This document shows, one piece after another, positions 1 to 6,262 of a stretch of 8,431 nucleotides of DNA. The position numbers and the translations under genes are program-made. The stretch spans positions 1 to 8,431 of the forward strand of contig CALMNS010000291.1 of the NCBI GenBank assembly GCA_937871635.1, given 5' to 3'. Below the pieces are notes generated by a model. The model was not told the DNA's origin. It was given only the letters and a program-made list of their open reading frames with translations, and made no database searches. Every line of letters begins with the position of its first letter. The stretch's first letter is position 1. This DNA comes from an uncultured Solirubrobacter sp. Its GTDB lineage: Bacteria > Actinomycetota > Thermoleophilia > Solirubrobacterales > Solirubrobacteraceae.

Positions 1-576
1 GGCTGGGCCCTGGCGCCGCTGGTCGACGCTGCGTCCGACCCGCGGGTGCTCGTCTCCGCTGCCGTGGTCGCCACGGCGGGCGCGGCGATCGTCGGGGCGC
101 GTGCCGGCGCGCTCGCGGAGACGCGGATGGTGTTCACGAACGTCCGCCTCCTGCCGTGCATGGCCAAGGCGAACCTCGACCGGCACCTCGCCCACGCCGT
201 TGACGTTGATGTCCTGTCCACCCGTGCCTCTATGGGCGCAGCCGGCGTGGCCGCCGGGCGGGCGTCCGCGGGCCCCGTGGCCTCCGTGGCCTCTGCGGCC
301 AGGCGATCGGCGGTGCCCTCCTCGACGGCCTCGACGGCCGGTCGATCAGCCGACGACGCCAGGCCCGCCAGCACCTCGGACAGAGGCCCGCTGCGGCGGG
401 GGTTCGACCTCGTCGTGCGCGGCCCTCAGGATGTGACCGCCGCCGACAGCCTGGCCGACAGCCGGCTGTTCGTGCAGATCGGGGTGCTGCTTGGCCTGGT
501 CTACGCCAGCTTCCTGACCGTCTGGTTCTGGGTCACCCGCGTCCGCGCCACGCCCGCGGATCGGGGTCTCAGGTGA
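1..576 (+). CDS. Unrecognised membrane protein, C-terminal part (5' end outside window)
   Basis: The frame is open from base 1 to a TGA at 574-576, giving 191 visible residues with no start, so the gene probably begins upstream. A first hydrophobic helix is at about residues 16-37, and a second, strongly aromatic one at about 156-178 is followed by a short Arg-rich tail, so the end looks anchored in the membrane with the tail in the cytoplasm. Between them lies a low-complexity stretch (about 78-125) of Ala, Ser, Arg and Gly, probably a disordered linker. I do not recognise the family. An in-frame GTG at 46 could be an internal start, but the coding character continues upstream of it. It precedes a polysaccharide-type locus, which may or may not be relevant because a minus-strand gene lies between. 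The last 8 bases overlap the end of the convergent gene. Confidence 0.6.
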   Translation, partial: GWALAPLVDAASDPRVLVSAAVVATAGAAIVGARAGALAETRMVFTNVRLLPCMAKANLDRHLAHAVDVDVLSTRASMGAAGVAAGRASAGPVASVASAARRSAVPSSTASTAGRSADDARPASTSDRGPLRRGFDLVVRGPQDVTAADSLADSRLFVQIGVLLGLVYASFLTVWFWVTRVRATPADRGLR

Positions 577-847
577 GGATGAGCACGAGGCCGATCCCCA
601 GCCACACGAGCATGAGGAACACGAGCACCCAGACGAGGAATGCGTGCTCGCCGATCGGTAGCCGGTGCATCTCGCGCTCCTGCAGGAAGAACCACGTCCG
701 TCGCTGGAGATGGCCATGCGCGTTGTAGTCGCGCAGATCGCCGCGAACGGCTGCCGCTGCGTCCTCTGTGGGAAGACCTTCGGCGTCCGTGTAGGTCGCG
801 ACCCGGGTCGTAGGGGGCTCGTCCTTGGGCCCACCGGCTGGAGCCAT
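569..847 (-). CDS. Small tail-anchored membrane protein, hypothetical
   Basis: A 92-residue protein with a polar, charged N-terminal part (about 1-66) and one C-terminal hydrophobic helix (about 69-92) that runs to the stop, so it probably has a cytoplasmic head held by a tail anchor. The head contains an aromatic/basic patch (RRTWFFLQERE, about 49-59) just before the helix. The family is not recognised. Codon use fits the local GC-rich pattern and the protein has a sensible hydrophobicity profile, unlike the overlapping plus-strand frames. The ATG at 847 lies 7 nt after a TACCCT box and has no clear ribosome binding site, so a leaderless transcript is likely. It is divergent from the secreted-protein gene at 922 and its stop overlaps the convergent upstream gene by 8 bp. 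Confidence 0.6.
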   Translation of the reverse strand: MAPAGGPKDEPPTTRVATYTDAEGLPTEDAAAAVRGDLRDYNAHGHLQRRTWFFLQEREMHRLPIGEHAFLVWVLVFLMLVWLGIGLVLILT

Positions 848-921
848 GGACCAAAGGGTAGCCGTCGCAGCAGCCGGACGGCTCGAGCCTTCGGCCGGTC
901 GGGTCTCGAGGGTGGGTGCGC
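848..921. promoter_or_regulatory. Divergent promoter region with dyads
   Basis: This 74-bp gap separates the leftward gene (start 847) from the rightward secreted-protein gene (start 922). On the minus strand a TACCCT -10-like box (855-860) stands 7 nt before the ATG; no convincing -35 is visible. An inverted repeat AGCCGTC / GACGGCT (860-866 and 877-883, 10-nt spacer, perfect arms) touches the upstream edge of that box. A perfect 10-bp palindrome GGCTCGAGCC (880-889) abuts it. Either could be an operator. No clear plus-strand -10 was found, so the rightward promoter is uncertain. Confidence 0.4.
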
Positions 922-1317
922 ATGAGCCGGCAGCGTGCGCGGCTCATCGCCTTGATCGGGCTGCTCGTGCTCAACGCCGCGGTCCTTGCCCTCGCCGGCG
1001 GGCCCGGCGCCTCGGCCCAAGCCCCCGACGCGCCGCAGCGCCTCGTCCTGCGCGTCGGCGACTCCGTCGAGGTCCCCGACGCCCGCATCGGGTGCGTGGT
1101 GACGACCCGCGACAGCCGCGTGGCCATCGAGTGCCGCCGCGCCGGCTCCGTCGCGCGGACGTACGGGACGGTCATCGACGACCGGAGGGTGGCCGTGGCG
1201 CGCTTTGTCTCGAGCCGTCGCGCGCAGGAGATCCTCACCGCGCGCCACGGCGGCGACTGGCGCGTCTGCAAGACGCCGAAGACCGCGGCGCGGGCCGCCG
1301 ACCGCGGCTGCCGATGA
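922..1317 (+). CDS. Secreted four-cysteine protein, hypothetical
   Basis: A 131-residue protein. It starts with a Sec-type signal peptide: basic MSRQRAR, hydrophobic core at about 8-25, and a small-residue cleavage region ending ASA or AQA near residues 32-34. The mature part of about 97 residues is beta-rich in appearance (LVLRVGDSVEV, then IGCVVTTRDSRVAIEC) and has four cysteines at about 58, 71, 116 and 130, enough for two disulfides outside the cytoplasm. I do not know its function. ATG 922 is preferred over an in-frame GTG at 916 because GAGGGTGGG lies just upstream at suitable distance and the signal peptide then begins normally. The stop overlaps the next start (ATGA), so it is translationally coupled to the sugar transferase and may act in the same envelope process. 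Confidence 0.7.
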   Translation: MSRQRARLIALIGLLVLNAAVLALAGGPGASAQAPDAPQRLVLRVGDSVEVPDARIGCVVTTRDSRVAIECRRAGSVARTYGTVIDDRRVAVARFVSSRRAQEILTARHGGDWRVCKTPKTAARAADRGCR

Positions 1318-2708
1318 GGCGCCCGGCAGGAACGGGGACGCTGCTGGCCGGCGGTCGTGTGGCCCGACTGGTGACGGCGCTGCCCCAGCGACCGGCGCGC
1401 CCGGTCATCGCGCTCGCGGGCCGAGCGGTCCTCGTCTGGCTCGCCGTCGTCGTCGTGGCGAGCGCTGACCGGCCGCTGGATCGCGCCGGCGTCATCGCGG
1501 CAACGCTGGCGGCGGGCATCTGGCTCGTGACGCTGCATGCGGCCGCCGCCGGCGCACCGTACGCGTTGGGTCCCTGGGTACCGGCGACGATCGGCGCGGC
1601 GACCGGCCTCATCTGCATCGCGGCGCTCAACCCGTACGTCACCGGGCTCGGTCTGTCGATCCCGGCGCTGTTGGGGGCGGCGCTCGGAGTGCTCGCCTCG
1701 AGCGGGATCTGGGAGTCGGTCGTCCGCAGGCCCGCTGCGAAGCGCCGCGTGCTCGTGATCGGGTCGAGCGCCGTCGCCGATGTCGCCGCGGCCGCCAGTC
1801 GCCAGCCGGGCACCCCGTTCGAGGTGCTCGGTGGCCTGGGATCAGGCGAGCCCGCCGCGCTCAGGGACCTCGATGAGCTCGCCGCCGTCGTCCGGCAGCA
1901 GCGCCCGGACCTCATCGTGCTGACCGACGAGCAGATCTGCGACCACGCGCTCGACCGCCTCCTCGACCTGACCGACTGCCGCTTTCGCGTCGCCGGTCTC
2001 TCCTGCTTCTTCGAGGACGCGTTCGGCTGCGTGCCGCTCGCGCACCTCAAGCCCGTCTGGTTCATGAGCCTGCTCCACCTGCGCCAGCGGGCGGACCGCC
2101 GCCCATCCAAGCGTGGGTTCGACATCGTCGTCGCTGGGCTCGGACTGCTCCTCACCGCACCGCTGATCGCGCTGCTCGCGCTGCTCGTGAAGACCACGCC
2201 GGGCCCGGCGATCTATCGCCAGGTCCGTGTCGGCGAAGGCGGGCGGCGCTTCACGATCTGCAAGCTGCGCACGATGCGCCTCACGGCCGAGCAACCGGGG
2301 GAGCCCGTGTACGCGCAGCCCAGCGACCCGCGCTGCACGACGGTCGGCTCGATCCTGCGGCTCACGCACCTCGACGAGCTGCCGCAGTTCTGGAACGTGC
2401 TCAAAGGCGACATGTCGATGGTCGGACCGCGGCCGGAGCGCCCGGAGTTCGTCGCCCAGCTCGAGACGACCGTCCCGTTCTGGAATCGCCGGCTGCTCAT
2501 GCGGCCGGGCATGACGGGTTGGGCTCAAGTGCGGTTCGGCTACGCGGCCGATGCCGTCAGCTCCGCCGAGAAGCTCTCCTACGACTTCTGGTACATGCGA
2601 CACGGCAGTCTCATCGTGGATCTCGCGGTGTGTGTCCGCACGGTGCTGCTCGTGATCGGGGTCCTGGATCCACGTCGACTGCTCCGACGCCAGACCCGAG
2701 AGGCCTAG
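1314..2708 (+). CDS. Polyprenyl-phosphate glycosyl-1-phosphate transferase (exopolysaccharide-initiating sugar transferase)
   Basis: This 464-residue inner-membrane enzyme should transfer a sugar-1-phosphate from a nucleotide sugar to the polyprenyl phosphate carrier, the first step of surface polysaccharide assembly. About four N-terminal membrane helices (residues 25-135) are followed by a Rossmann-like region beginning KRRVLVIGSS and the segment CFFEDAFGCVPL (231-242) with PVWFMSLLHL (247-256). The catalytic domain starts at K266 (KRGFDIVVAG) with a re-entrant helix to about 292. It then shows PGPAIYRQ (296-303), KLRTM (317-321), the catalytic Asp-Glu pair D354-E355 in LDELPQFWNVLKGDMSMVGPRP, and RPGMTGWAQV (397-406). 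It belongs to the bacterial sugar transferase family (WcaJ/WbaP/EpsE-like); the sugar cannot be read from sequence. The frame stays open upstream to about 825, but ATG 1314, overlapping the previous TGA, gives the normal length for a multi-helix member. Confidence 0.93.
   Translation: MRRPAGTGTLLAGGRVARLVTALPQRPARPVIALAGRAVLVWLAVVVVASADRPLDRAGVIAATLAAGIWLVTLHAAAAGAPYALGPWVPATIGAATGLICIAALNPYVTGLGLSIPALLGAALGVLASSGIWESVVRRPAAKRRVLVIGSSAVADVAAAASRQPGTPFEVLGGLGSGEPAALRDLDELAAVVRQQRPDLIVLTDEQICDHALDRLLDLTDCRFRVAGLSCFFEDAFGCVPLAHLKPVWFMSLLHLRQRADRRPSKRGFDIVVAGLGLLLTAPLIALLALLVKTTPGPAIYRQVRVGEGGRRFTICKLRTMRLTAEQPGEPVYAQPSDPRCTTVGSILRLTHLDELPQFWNVLKGDMSMVGPRPERPEFVAQLETTVPFWNRRLLMRPGMTGWAQVRFGYAADAVSSAEKLSYDFWYMRHGSLIVDLAVCVRTVLLVIGVLDPRRLLRRQTREA
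2698..2703 (+). promoter_or_regulatory. Ribosome binding site for the CelD-type acyltransferase
   Basis: GAGAGG lies inside the last codons of the sugar transferase gene, 6 nt before ATG 2710. It fixes the start and supports translation from one polycistronic message. Confidence 0.6.
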
Positions 2709-2709
2709 G

Positions 2710-3897
2710 ATGGCGACGGTCTCGCCGCCCGGCAGCGTGTCGCTACCGACGTTCGCGACGATCACCGACCTCGACCACTTCGAGGCGCTCACCGGTGAAT
2801 GGGACGACCTGGTCCGCGCGATGGAGCGCCCGAGCCCGTTCCTGCTTCACGCCTGGCTCGCGGAGTGGTGGCGCCACGCGGCGCACGGTGCCCAGGTGGC
2901 CGTGCACGTCGCCTACCGTGAAGGACGGCTGGCGGGGGCGCTCCCGATCGCCGTGCGATCCCGGGCCGGCCTGCGCGTGGCCACCTTCATGGGCGGCCGC
3001 ACGGCGGTGCTGCCCGACCTGCTGCTCGCCGGCTCCGCGGACACCGACGTCGCCGATGGGCTCGTCGAGCGCCTCGAGGCCGGCTGCGACGTGGCCGACC
3101 TGCACGGCCTGACGCCCACGAGTCGGATCGCCGCCACGCTCGGCCCGCGGCTCGACTCGATCGAGCGGATCGAAGCGCCCACGCTCGACCTCACGCCGGG
3201 GTGGGACGCCGTCTATCGCGAGAAGACCTCGTCGAAGAAGCGCCAGCTGCATCGGCGCCGGCGTCGCCAGCTCGACGAGCTGGGCGGGGTGTCGACGACG
3301 GTCGCGCGAACGATCGACGAGCTCGGACCGGCGCTCGAGGAGGCGTTCGAGCTGCACGAGCTGCGCTGGGAGGGCAGGCCGGACGGTTCCGGGTTCGCGA
3401 CGCCGGTGGGGCAGCGGTTCCAGCGCGCGGCGCTGCCCCGCCTTGCCGCGCTCGACGTCGCGCGGATCGTCACCCTGCGAGTCGACGGGCGCGCAGTGGC
3501 GTTCCACTACTGGCTCGCGCTCGAGGGGCGCATGTACGTCCACCGCCTGGCCTTCGATCCCTCGCTGTCGCGCTGGTCACCCGGCCTGATCAACACGCTC
3601 GACGCCATCGAGAGCGCCGCGGACGAGGGCCTGACCCGGGTCGAGTTCCTTGGGGGCGGTGAGCGGTACAAGCTCGAGCTCGCCGACGGCCTCGAGCCGC
3701 TGCATCACGGCTTCAGCGCCGCCTCCGGCGTGCGCGGTCGCGCCTACGCCGCGGCGCAGGTGATGACCATTCGCGCGCGGCTGCGCCTGAAGCGATCGCC
3801 GCGCCTGCACCGGCTCTACTTCGAGGACATGGCCCCTGCGCGCCGCCTCGCGAAGCGCCTCAGGGGTCAGGTGACTCACGCCACCAGCGCCTCATAG
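2710..3897 (+). CDS. CelD/BcsL-family GNAT acyltransferase
   Basis: A 395-residue soluble protein of the GNAT-fold family often called 'acetyltransferase involved in cellulose biosynthesis' (COG5653; Pfam GNAT_acetyltransf_6). The N-terminal half carries the family pattern SPFLLHAWLAEWWRH (about 42-56), followed by a strand pair with REGRLAGALPI (70-80). The core domain begins at the basic SSKKRQLHRRRRRQL (174-188) and runs through VDGRAVAFHYWL (258-269) and SPGLINTLDAIESA (290-303), ending with EFLGGGERYKLELADG (312-327). These are the recognised marks of the family; the donor and acceptor are unknown. It begins 1 bp after the sugar transferase stop, so acylation of the polysaccharide or its lipid-linked intermediate is a reasonable inference. 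Its 3' end overlaps the convergent flavoprotein gene by 22 bp. Confidence 0.87.
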   Translation: MATVSPPGSVSLPTFATITDLDHFEALTGEWDDLVRAMERPSPFLLHAWLAEWWRHAAHGAQVAVHVAYREGRLAGALPIAVRSRAGLRVATFMGGRTAVLPDLLLAGSADTDVADGLVERLEAGCDVADLHGLTPTSRIAATLGPRLDSIERIEAPTLDLTPGWDAVYREKTSSKKRQLHRRRRRQLDELGGVSTTVARTIDELGPALEEAFELHELRWEGRPDGSGFATPVGQRFQRAALPRLAALDVARIVTLRVDGRAVAFHYWLALEGRMYVHRLAFDPSLSRWSPGLINTLDAIESAADEGLTRVEFLGGGERYKLELADGLEPLHHGFSAASGVRGRAYAAAQVMTIRARLRLKRSPRLHRLYFEDMAPARRLAKRLRGQVTHATSAS

Positions 3898-5048
3898 GCT
3901 CGGTTGGCGCTGAAGCGGCTGCCGGACACGAACCGCGCGATCGGGCCGAAGTGACGCTCCGCCGCAAAGCCGACGAAGAGCATGTCCGGATCGCTGGAGC
4001 GAAAGCAGCGGTCGAGCACCGGCCAGCCGTCGCGCGTGGCGACCGCGGCGCGCACGGCCGGCGACAGGAACGCCAGGCGGTCCATCGAGAACCGGAAGCC
4101 CGCGGAGACGATCACCGCGTCCGCCTCGCGCCGCGAGCCGTCGCTCAGCTGTAGCTGCATCCTCCCGTTGCGGCGCTCGAGCCCGCGCACCGCGACGCCC
4201 TCGGTCACCCGGACGCGCCCCTCCACCTCGCTGCGCACCCACGGCGAGCCCCCGGCGCGCAGGATGCGCCGCGCCACGCGCCGGCGGGCGGGCGCGGGGA
4301 GCGCCGCGAACAGGTCGGGATGCAAGGCGAGCCGGTTGAGCGGCGGGGGACCGTAGCCGACGAGCGGATACGCGAGACGATAGATCCCCTGCTGCAGCCG
4401 GCCGCGCGGCTTGAACGGCTCGCGGTCGGTGAACCAGCGCAGCTCCGAGCGGATCAGCAGCTCCACGTCGGCTCCGGCGCGGCGGGCGAGCGCCGCCGCC
4501 TCGAGACCGCCCTGACCGCCACCGACGACCACGACGCGCCGGTCGCTGTACTCCGTGTAGTCCTGCCGGTCGATGGCGAAGCGCACGCCGTCCCCCATGA
4601 CCGCGTCGAAGGGCGGCGGGGCGTAGGCGAACGGCGTCACCCCGACCGCGACGACGACCTGTCGGGTCTCGACCTCGTCGCCTCCGGCCGTCGCCACCCG
4701 GAACCGCCCGCCGGCCCGATCGACGCCGACGACGTCGGACGGGTCGTTCTCCGGCACGAAGGTGCGCCGGAACCAGTCGGCGTAGCGCAGGAACTTCGGC
4801 AGCGGGATCGGCTCCTCCCGCTGCTCGCCGACGGCGCGCGACCAGACGTCGATCGACCCGCGATCGCTCGGCGCCGACAGGGAGGTCTCGTTCCAGTCCG
4901 AGCGCAGACGCATGTCGGGCGGCATCCGCGTCCGCCACGTCTGCATCGGCTCGCCGAACACCCGTACCCGCCGGTGGGCGACGTGCGCTGCCACCGACAG
5001 GCCGAACGGGCCCGCGCCCACCACCGCCACGTCGATCCGCTCCGGCAC
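3876..5048 (-). CDS. FAD/NAD(P)H-dependent oxidoreductase, flavin-monooxygenase type
   Basis: A 390-residue two-dinucleotide-binding flavoprotein. The FAD Rossmann motif is at residues 11-16 (VVGAGPFGLSVA) right after the start. The second, NAD(P)H-binding motif is at 176-181 (VVVVGGGQGGLEAAA). A VVVAVGVTPF segment (131-140) resembles the strand that ends the first domain, and DAVIVSAGF in the last third is the usual return strand to FAD. The architecture fits class B flavin monooxygenases and the related 'NAD(P)-binding domain-containing' oxidoreductases of about 400 residues. The complete Baeyer-Villiger fingerprint is not evident, so the substrate is open. It is a soluble cytosolic protein with no signal peptide. 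The GTG start is supported by AGGAGG 8 nt upstream. It lies last of three leftward genes, and its 3' end overlaps the acyltransferase gene by 22 bp. Confidence 0.87.
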   Translation of the reverse strand: MPERIDVAVVGAGPFGLSVAAHVAHRRVRVFGEPMQTWRTRMPPDMRLRSDWNETSLSAPSDRGSIDVWSRAVGEQREEPIPLPKFLRYADWFRRTFVPENDPSDVVGVDRAGGRFRVATAGGDEVETRQVVVAVGVTPFAYAPPPFDAVMGDGVRFAIDRQDYTEYSDRRVVVVGGGQGGLEAAALARRAGADVELLIRSELRWFTDREPFKPRGRLQQGIYRLAYPLVGYGPPPLNRLALHPDLFAALPAPARRRVARRILRAGGSPWVRSEVEGRVRVTEGVAVRGLERRNGRMQLQLSDGSRREADAVIVSAGFRFSMDRLAFLSPAVRAAVATRDGWPVLDRCFRSSDPDMLFVGFAAERHFGPIARFVSGSRFSANRAYEALVA

Positions 5049-5080
5049 CAGCGCTCCCTCCTGTGTCCTCGAGACCCTAC
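5049..5080 (-). promoter_or_regulatory. Ribosome binding site and possible -10 box for the flavoprotein gene
   Basis: On the minus strand AGGAGG (5057-5062) lies 8 nt before the GTG start at 5048, a strong site that decides the start. A TAGGGT box (5074-5079) upstream could be a -10, which would give a short leader of about 20 nt. No good -35 is seen. The 153-bp gap up to 5201 otherwise holds only small GC-rich hairpins. Confidence 0.45.
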
Positions 5081-5139
5081 TCCGCCGCCGCCCGTGGTGT
5101 GCGCATCCATCCGGCCCGGCCGGCCCCGTCGAGCTGATG

Positions 5140-5181
5140 GCCGAGCTCTCGGCGCGCTGTCGTCTACCGGGCCGAGCCCGG
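5140..5181 (-). terminator. Hairpins after the NTF2-like gene, possible terminator
   Basis: Two perfect short stems lie 20-60 nt beyond the NTF2-like stop: CCGGGC-CGA-GCCCGG at 5167-5181 (6-bp stem, 3-nt loop) and GCCGAG-CT-CTCGGC at 5140-5153. Neither is followed by a U-run on the minus strand, so they would be GC-hairpin terminators of the kind proposed in high-GC actinobacteria, or simply chance in this composition. Confidence 0.3.
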
Positions 5182-5201
5182 CACGCACTCCGCCGAGGAG
5201 C

Positions 5202-5561
5202 TCAGCGTGGCGTCTGCTGGTGGAACGTCAGCTTCCACGCGCTCTCGCGGCGCACGTAGACGCTGCTCATGAGCGCCGAGTACTCCTGCGAGCCCCGCCG
5301 CGCCACCACGCCGTAGGTGACGACCCCGGTGTCGGACGTCGGCAGAAGGCAGCGGAGGTCGTCGAGCTCGAACGTCGACCAGGGCGGCCCGCTCATCGAG
5401 TCGACGATCGCCCCGCGCTCGTCGAGCACCATGCCGCCCGGGAGCAGCATCACCACCGTGCGGTCGAGCACCCGCTCGTAGAACGCCCGAGCGGCCTCTC
5501 CACTCGTGGACAGCGCTTCCCAGCCGTCTCGCTCGAGGGCGATGAGCTCCTCCTGCGCCAT
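5202..5561 (-). CDS. NTF2/SnoaL-like (DUF4440-type) small protein
   Basis: A 119-residue protein with the expected size and order of the NTF2-like fold. There is an N-terminal helix with a Trp (ERDGWEAL, about 10-17) and a helix AARAFYERVL (23-32). A strand TVVMLLPGGMVLDERG (35-50) follows, and the closing strands end in SAWKLTFHQQTP (107-118). The WKL-x-FHQQTP ending is typical of small DUF4440/SnoaL-like proteins. These have a conical pocket and are either cyclases/isomerases or ligand-binding proteins; no specific catalytic set can be assigned here. It is cytosolic. The ATG at 5561 lies 7 nt after a TACTGT box, suggesting a leaderless message. It sits between the flavoprotein and CGNR genes in the same orientation, with gaps of 153 and 84 bp, so separate transcription is possible. 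Confidence 0.8.
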   Translation of the reverse strand: MAQEELIALERDGWEALSTSGEAARAFYERVLDRTVVMLLPGGMVLDERGAIVDSMSGPPWSTFELDDLRCLLPTSDTGVVTYGVVARRGSQEYSALMSSVYVRRESAWKLTFHQQTPR

Positions 5562-5568
5562 CGACGAG

Positions 5569-5574
5569 ACAGTA
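5569..5574 (-). promoter_or_regulatory. -10 box for the NTF2-like gene (leaderless spacing)
   Basis: TACTGT on the minus strand is 7 nt before ATG 5561, which would place the transcript start at or next to the start codon. No strong -35 is seen. A perfect palindrome CGGGCGCCCG (5581-5590) lies just upstream, between this box and the end of the CGNR gene, and could be a terminator stem or operator. Confidence 0.45.
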
Positions 5575-5645
5575 CCTCAGCGGGCGCCCGGCTCTGGGAA
5601 GCCGTGGCGTGCGCGTGAGGACGGCAGGCCGAACCGGCGCGCGGG

Positions 5646-6194
5646 CTACCCGGGCGGCTGGCTGCGCTGGCGGTCGTAGTGGCGTCTGGCCTTGAGTCGA
5701 CTGCCGCAGCCGCCGGTCATCGAGCACCAGCGGCGGGTGGCCGAGCGGGTCGTGTCGGCGAACCACAGGACGCAGTCCGGGTTGGCGCAGGGCTTGATCC
5801 GGTCGGGGCGGTGCTCGAGCAGCTGAAGGAGGTCGCGGGCCGCGAGCCATGACGCCCGCCAGGGCGCCGGCACTTCGACGCGCTCACCGGGGTGGCCGGC
5901 GTCGAACGTCAGCCGCACCCGACCGCGCGCGAGGACGGCGTCGAGCGCCGCCTGAGCGCCCTCGTCGTCGGGGTGCTCGAGAAGGCCGCGGAGAGCGGCG
6001 CGTGCGGAGCGCAGGTTCTCGAGCGCACGCGGACCGGCGGCTTCGTCGAGCTGCCAGCGCTTGAGCCAGGTCCGGGCGCGCTCGGAGTCGTCGAGCAGGT
6101 CGTGGAGCCCGGCCTCGTCCACCCACGTCGTGTTGAGGAGGTCGAGGGCGAGCGGCTCGCCGGTCAGCGGGCGTGGGTCAGGTCCCTTGGTCAC
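5646..6194 (-). CDS. CGNR zinc-finger / ABATE-domain protein, probable transcription regulator
   Basis: A 182-residue protein. The N-terminal half carries the ABATE-type opening GEPLALDLLNTTW (12-24) and a helical region with charged repeats. The C-terminal zinc finger has CANPDC (C136, C141), then VLWFADTTRSATRRWCSM with C157, and a last cysteine C163, followed by a basic RLKARRH tail. Family members are taken to be DNA-binding regulators, mostly from their zinc finger and gene context. Here the signature is off: the family's CGNR reads CGSR, and the last cysteine pair is C-x5-C where C-x4-C is usual. The start is GTG 6194, with AGGATGGG just upstream that doubles as a TAGGAT -10 box. It is divergent from the relict hydrolase and shares its control region. 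Confidence 0.85.
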   Translation of the reverse strand: MTKGPDPRPLTGEPLALDLLNTTWVDEAGLHDLLDDSERARTWLKRWQLDEAAGPRALENLRSARAALRGLLEHPDDEGAQAALDAVLARGRVRLTFDAGHPGERVEVPAPWRASWLAARDLLQLLEHRPDRIKPCANPDCVLWFADTTRSATRRWCSMTGGCGSRLKARRHYDRQRSQPPG

Positions 6195-6200
6195 GGTCCC

Positions 6201-6206
6201 ATCCTA
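6201..6206 (-). promoter_or_regulatory. -10 box for the CGNR regulator gene (leaderless spacing)
   Basis: TAGGAT on the minus strand stands 6 nt before GTG 6194, so transcription would start at about the start codon. The same bases (AGGATGGG) could act as a ribosome binding site if the real promoter lies further upstream, so the two readings compete. TTGAAA on the minus strand (6227-6232) is a possible -35, but its 20-nt spacing is too long. Confidence 0.45.
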
Positions 6207-6212
6207 CCGCCG

Positions 6213-6239
6213 CCAACCGTCTTTCATTTCAAAGGCGGT
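6213..6239. promoter_or_regulatory. Putative operator O1
   Basis: CCAACCGTC, 10 unmatched bases, AAGGCGGT. The core half-sites ACCGTC and GGCGGT are inverted (ACCGYC consensus) and 18 bp apart centre to centre, about two helical turns. The site covers the -35 zone of both the rightward promoter and the leftward CGNR promoter. A further ACCGCC half-site at 6206-6211 lies 10 bp from the first arm in direct orientation. A second copy with the same arms and spacing begins 50 bp downstream. Confidence 0.6.
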
Positions 6240-6255
6240 TGAAGGGTGCTATGGT
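6227..6255 (+). promoter_or_regulatory. Rightward promoter toward the relict hydrolase and MOSC genes
   Basis: TTTCAA (6227-6232), a 17-nt spacer, then TATGGT (6250-6255) preceded by TG one base upstream (6247-6248), an extended -10. The spacing is ideal and the -10 is good; the -35 is weak. It lies between and partly under the two dyads, as expected for a regulated promoter. No other convincing promoter was seen before the MOSC gene. Confidence 0.5.
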
Positions 6256-6262
6256 ACCCGGC

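Noticed and set aside
240..345. Short tandem repeats (GTGGCCTCC-like) in the first gene
   Set aside because: Imperfect and only two or three units; best explained as low-complexity Ala/Ser/Val coding.
825..1313. Upstream extension of the sugar transferase frame to 825
   Set aside because: The added 163 residues are Arg/Ala-rich, overlap the secreted-protein gene fully and have no family likeness; ATG 1314 gives a normal protein and an ATGA overlap.
346..1538. Long minus-strand open frames (346-1248 and 501-1538)
   Set aside because: They are antisense to genes with clear signals, are rich in Arg, Ala, Pro and Ser without any family likeness, and overlap each other; they are typical stop-poor shadows in GC-rich DNA.
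1842..2792. 316-codon minus-strand open frame
   Set aside because: Antisense to the catalytic domain of the sugar transferase; composition is that of a mirror frame.
4320..5618. 432-codon plus-strand open frame
   Set aside because: It is antisense to the flavoprotein and NTF2-like genes, both of which have strong motifs; the predicted product is Arg/His/Pro-rich with no recognisable domain.
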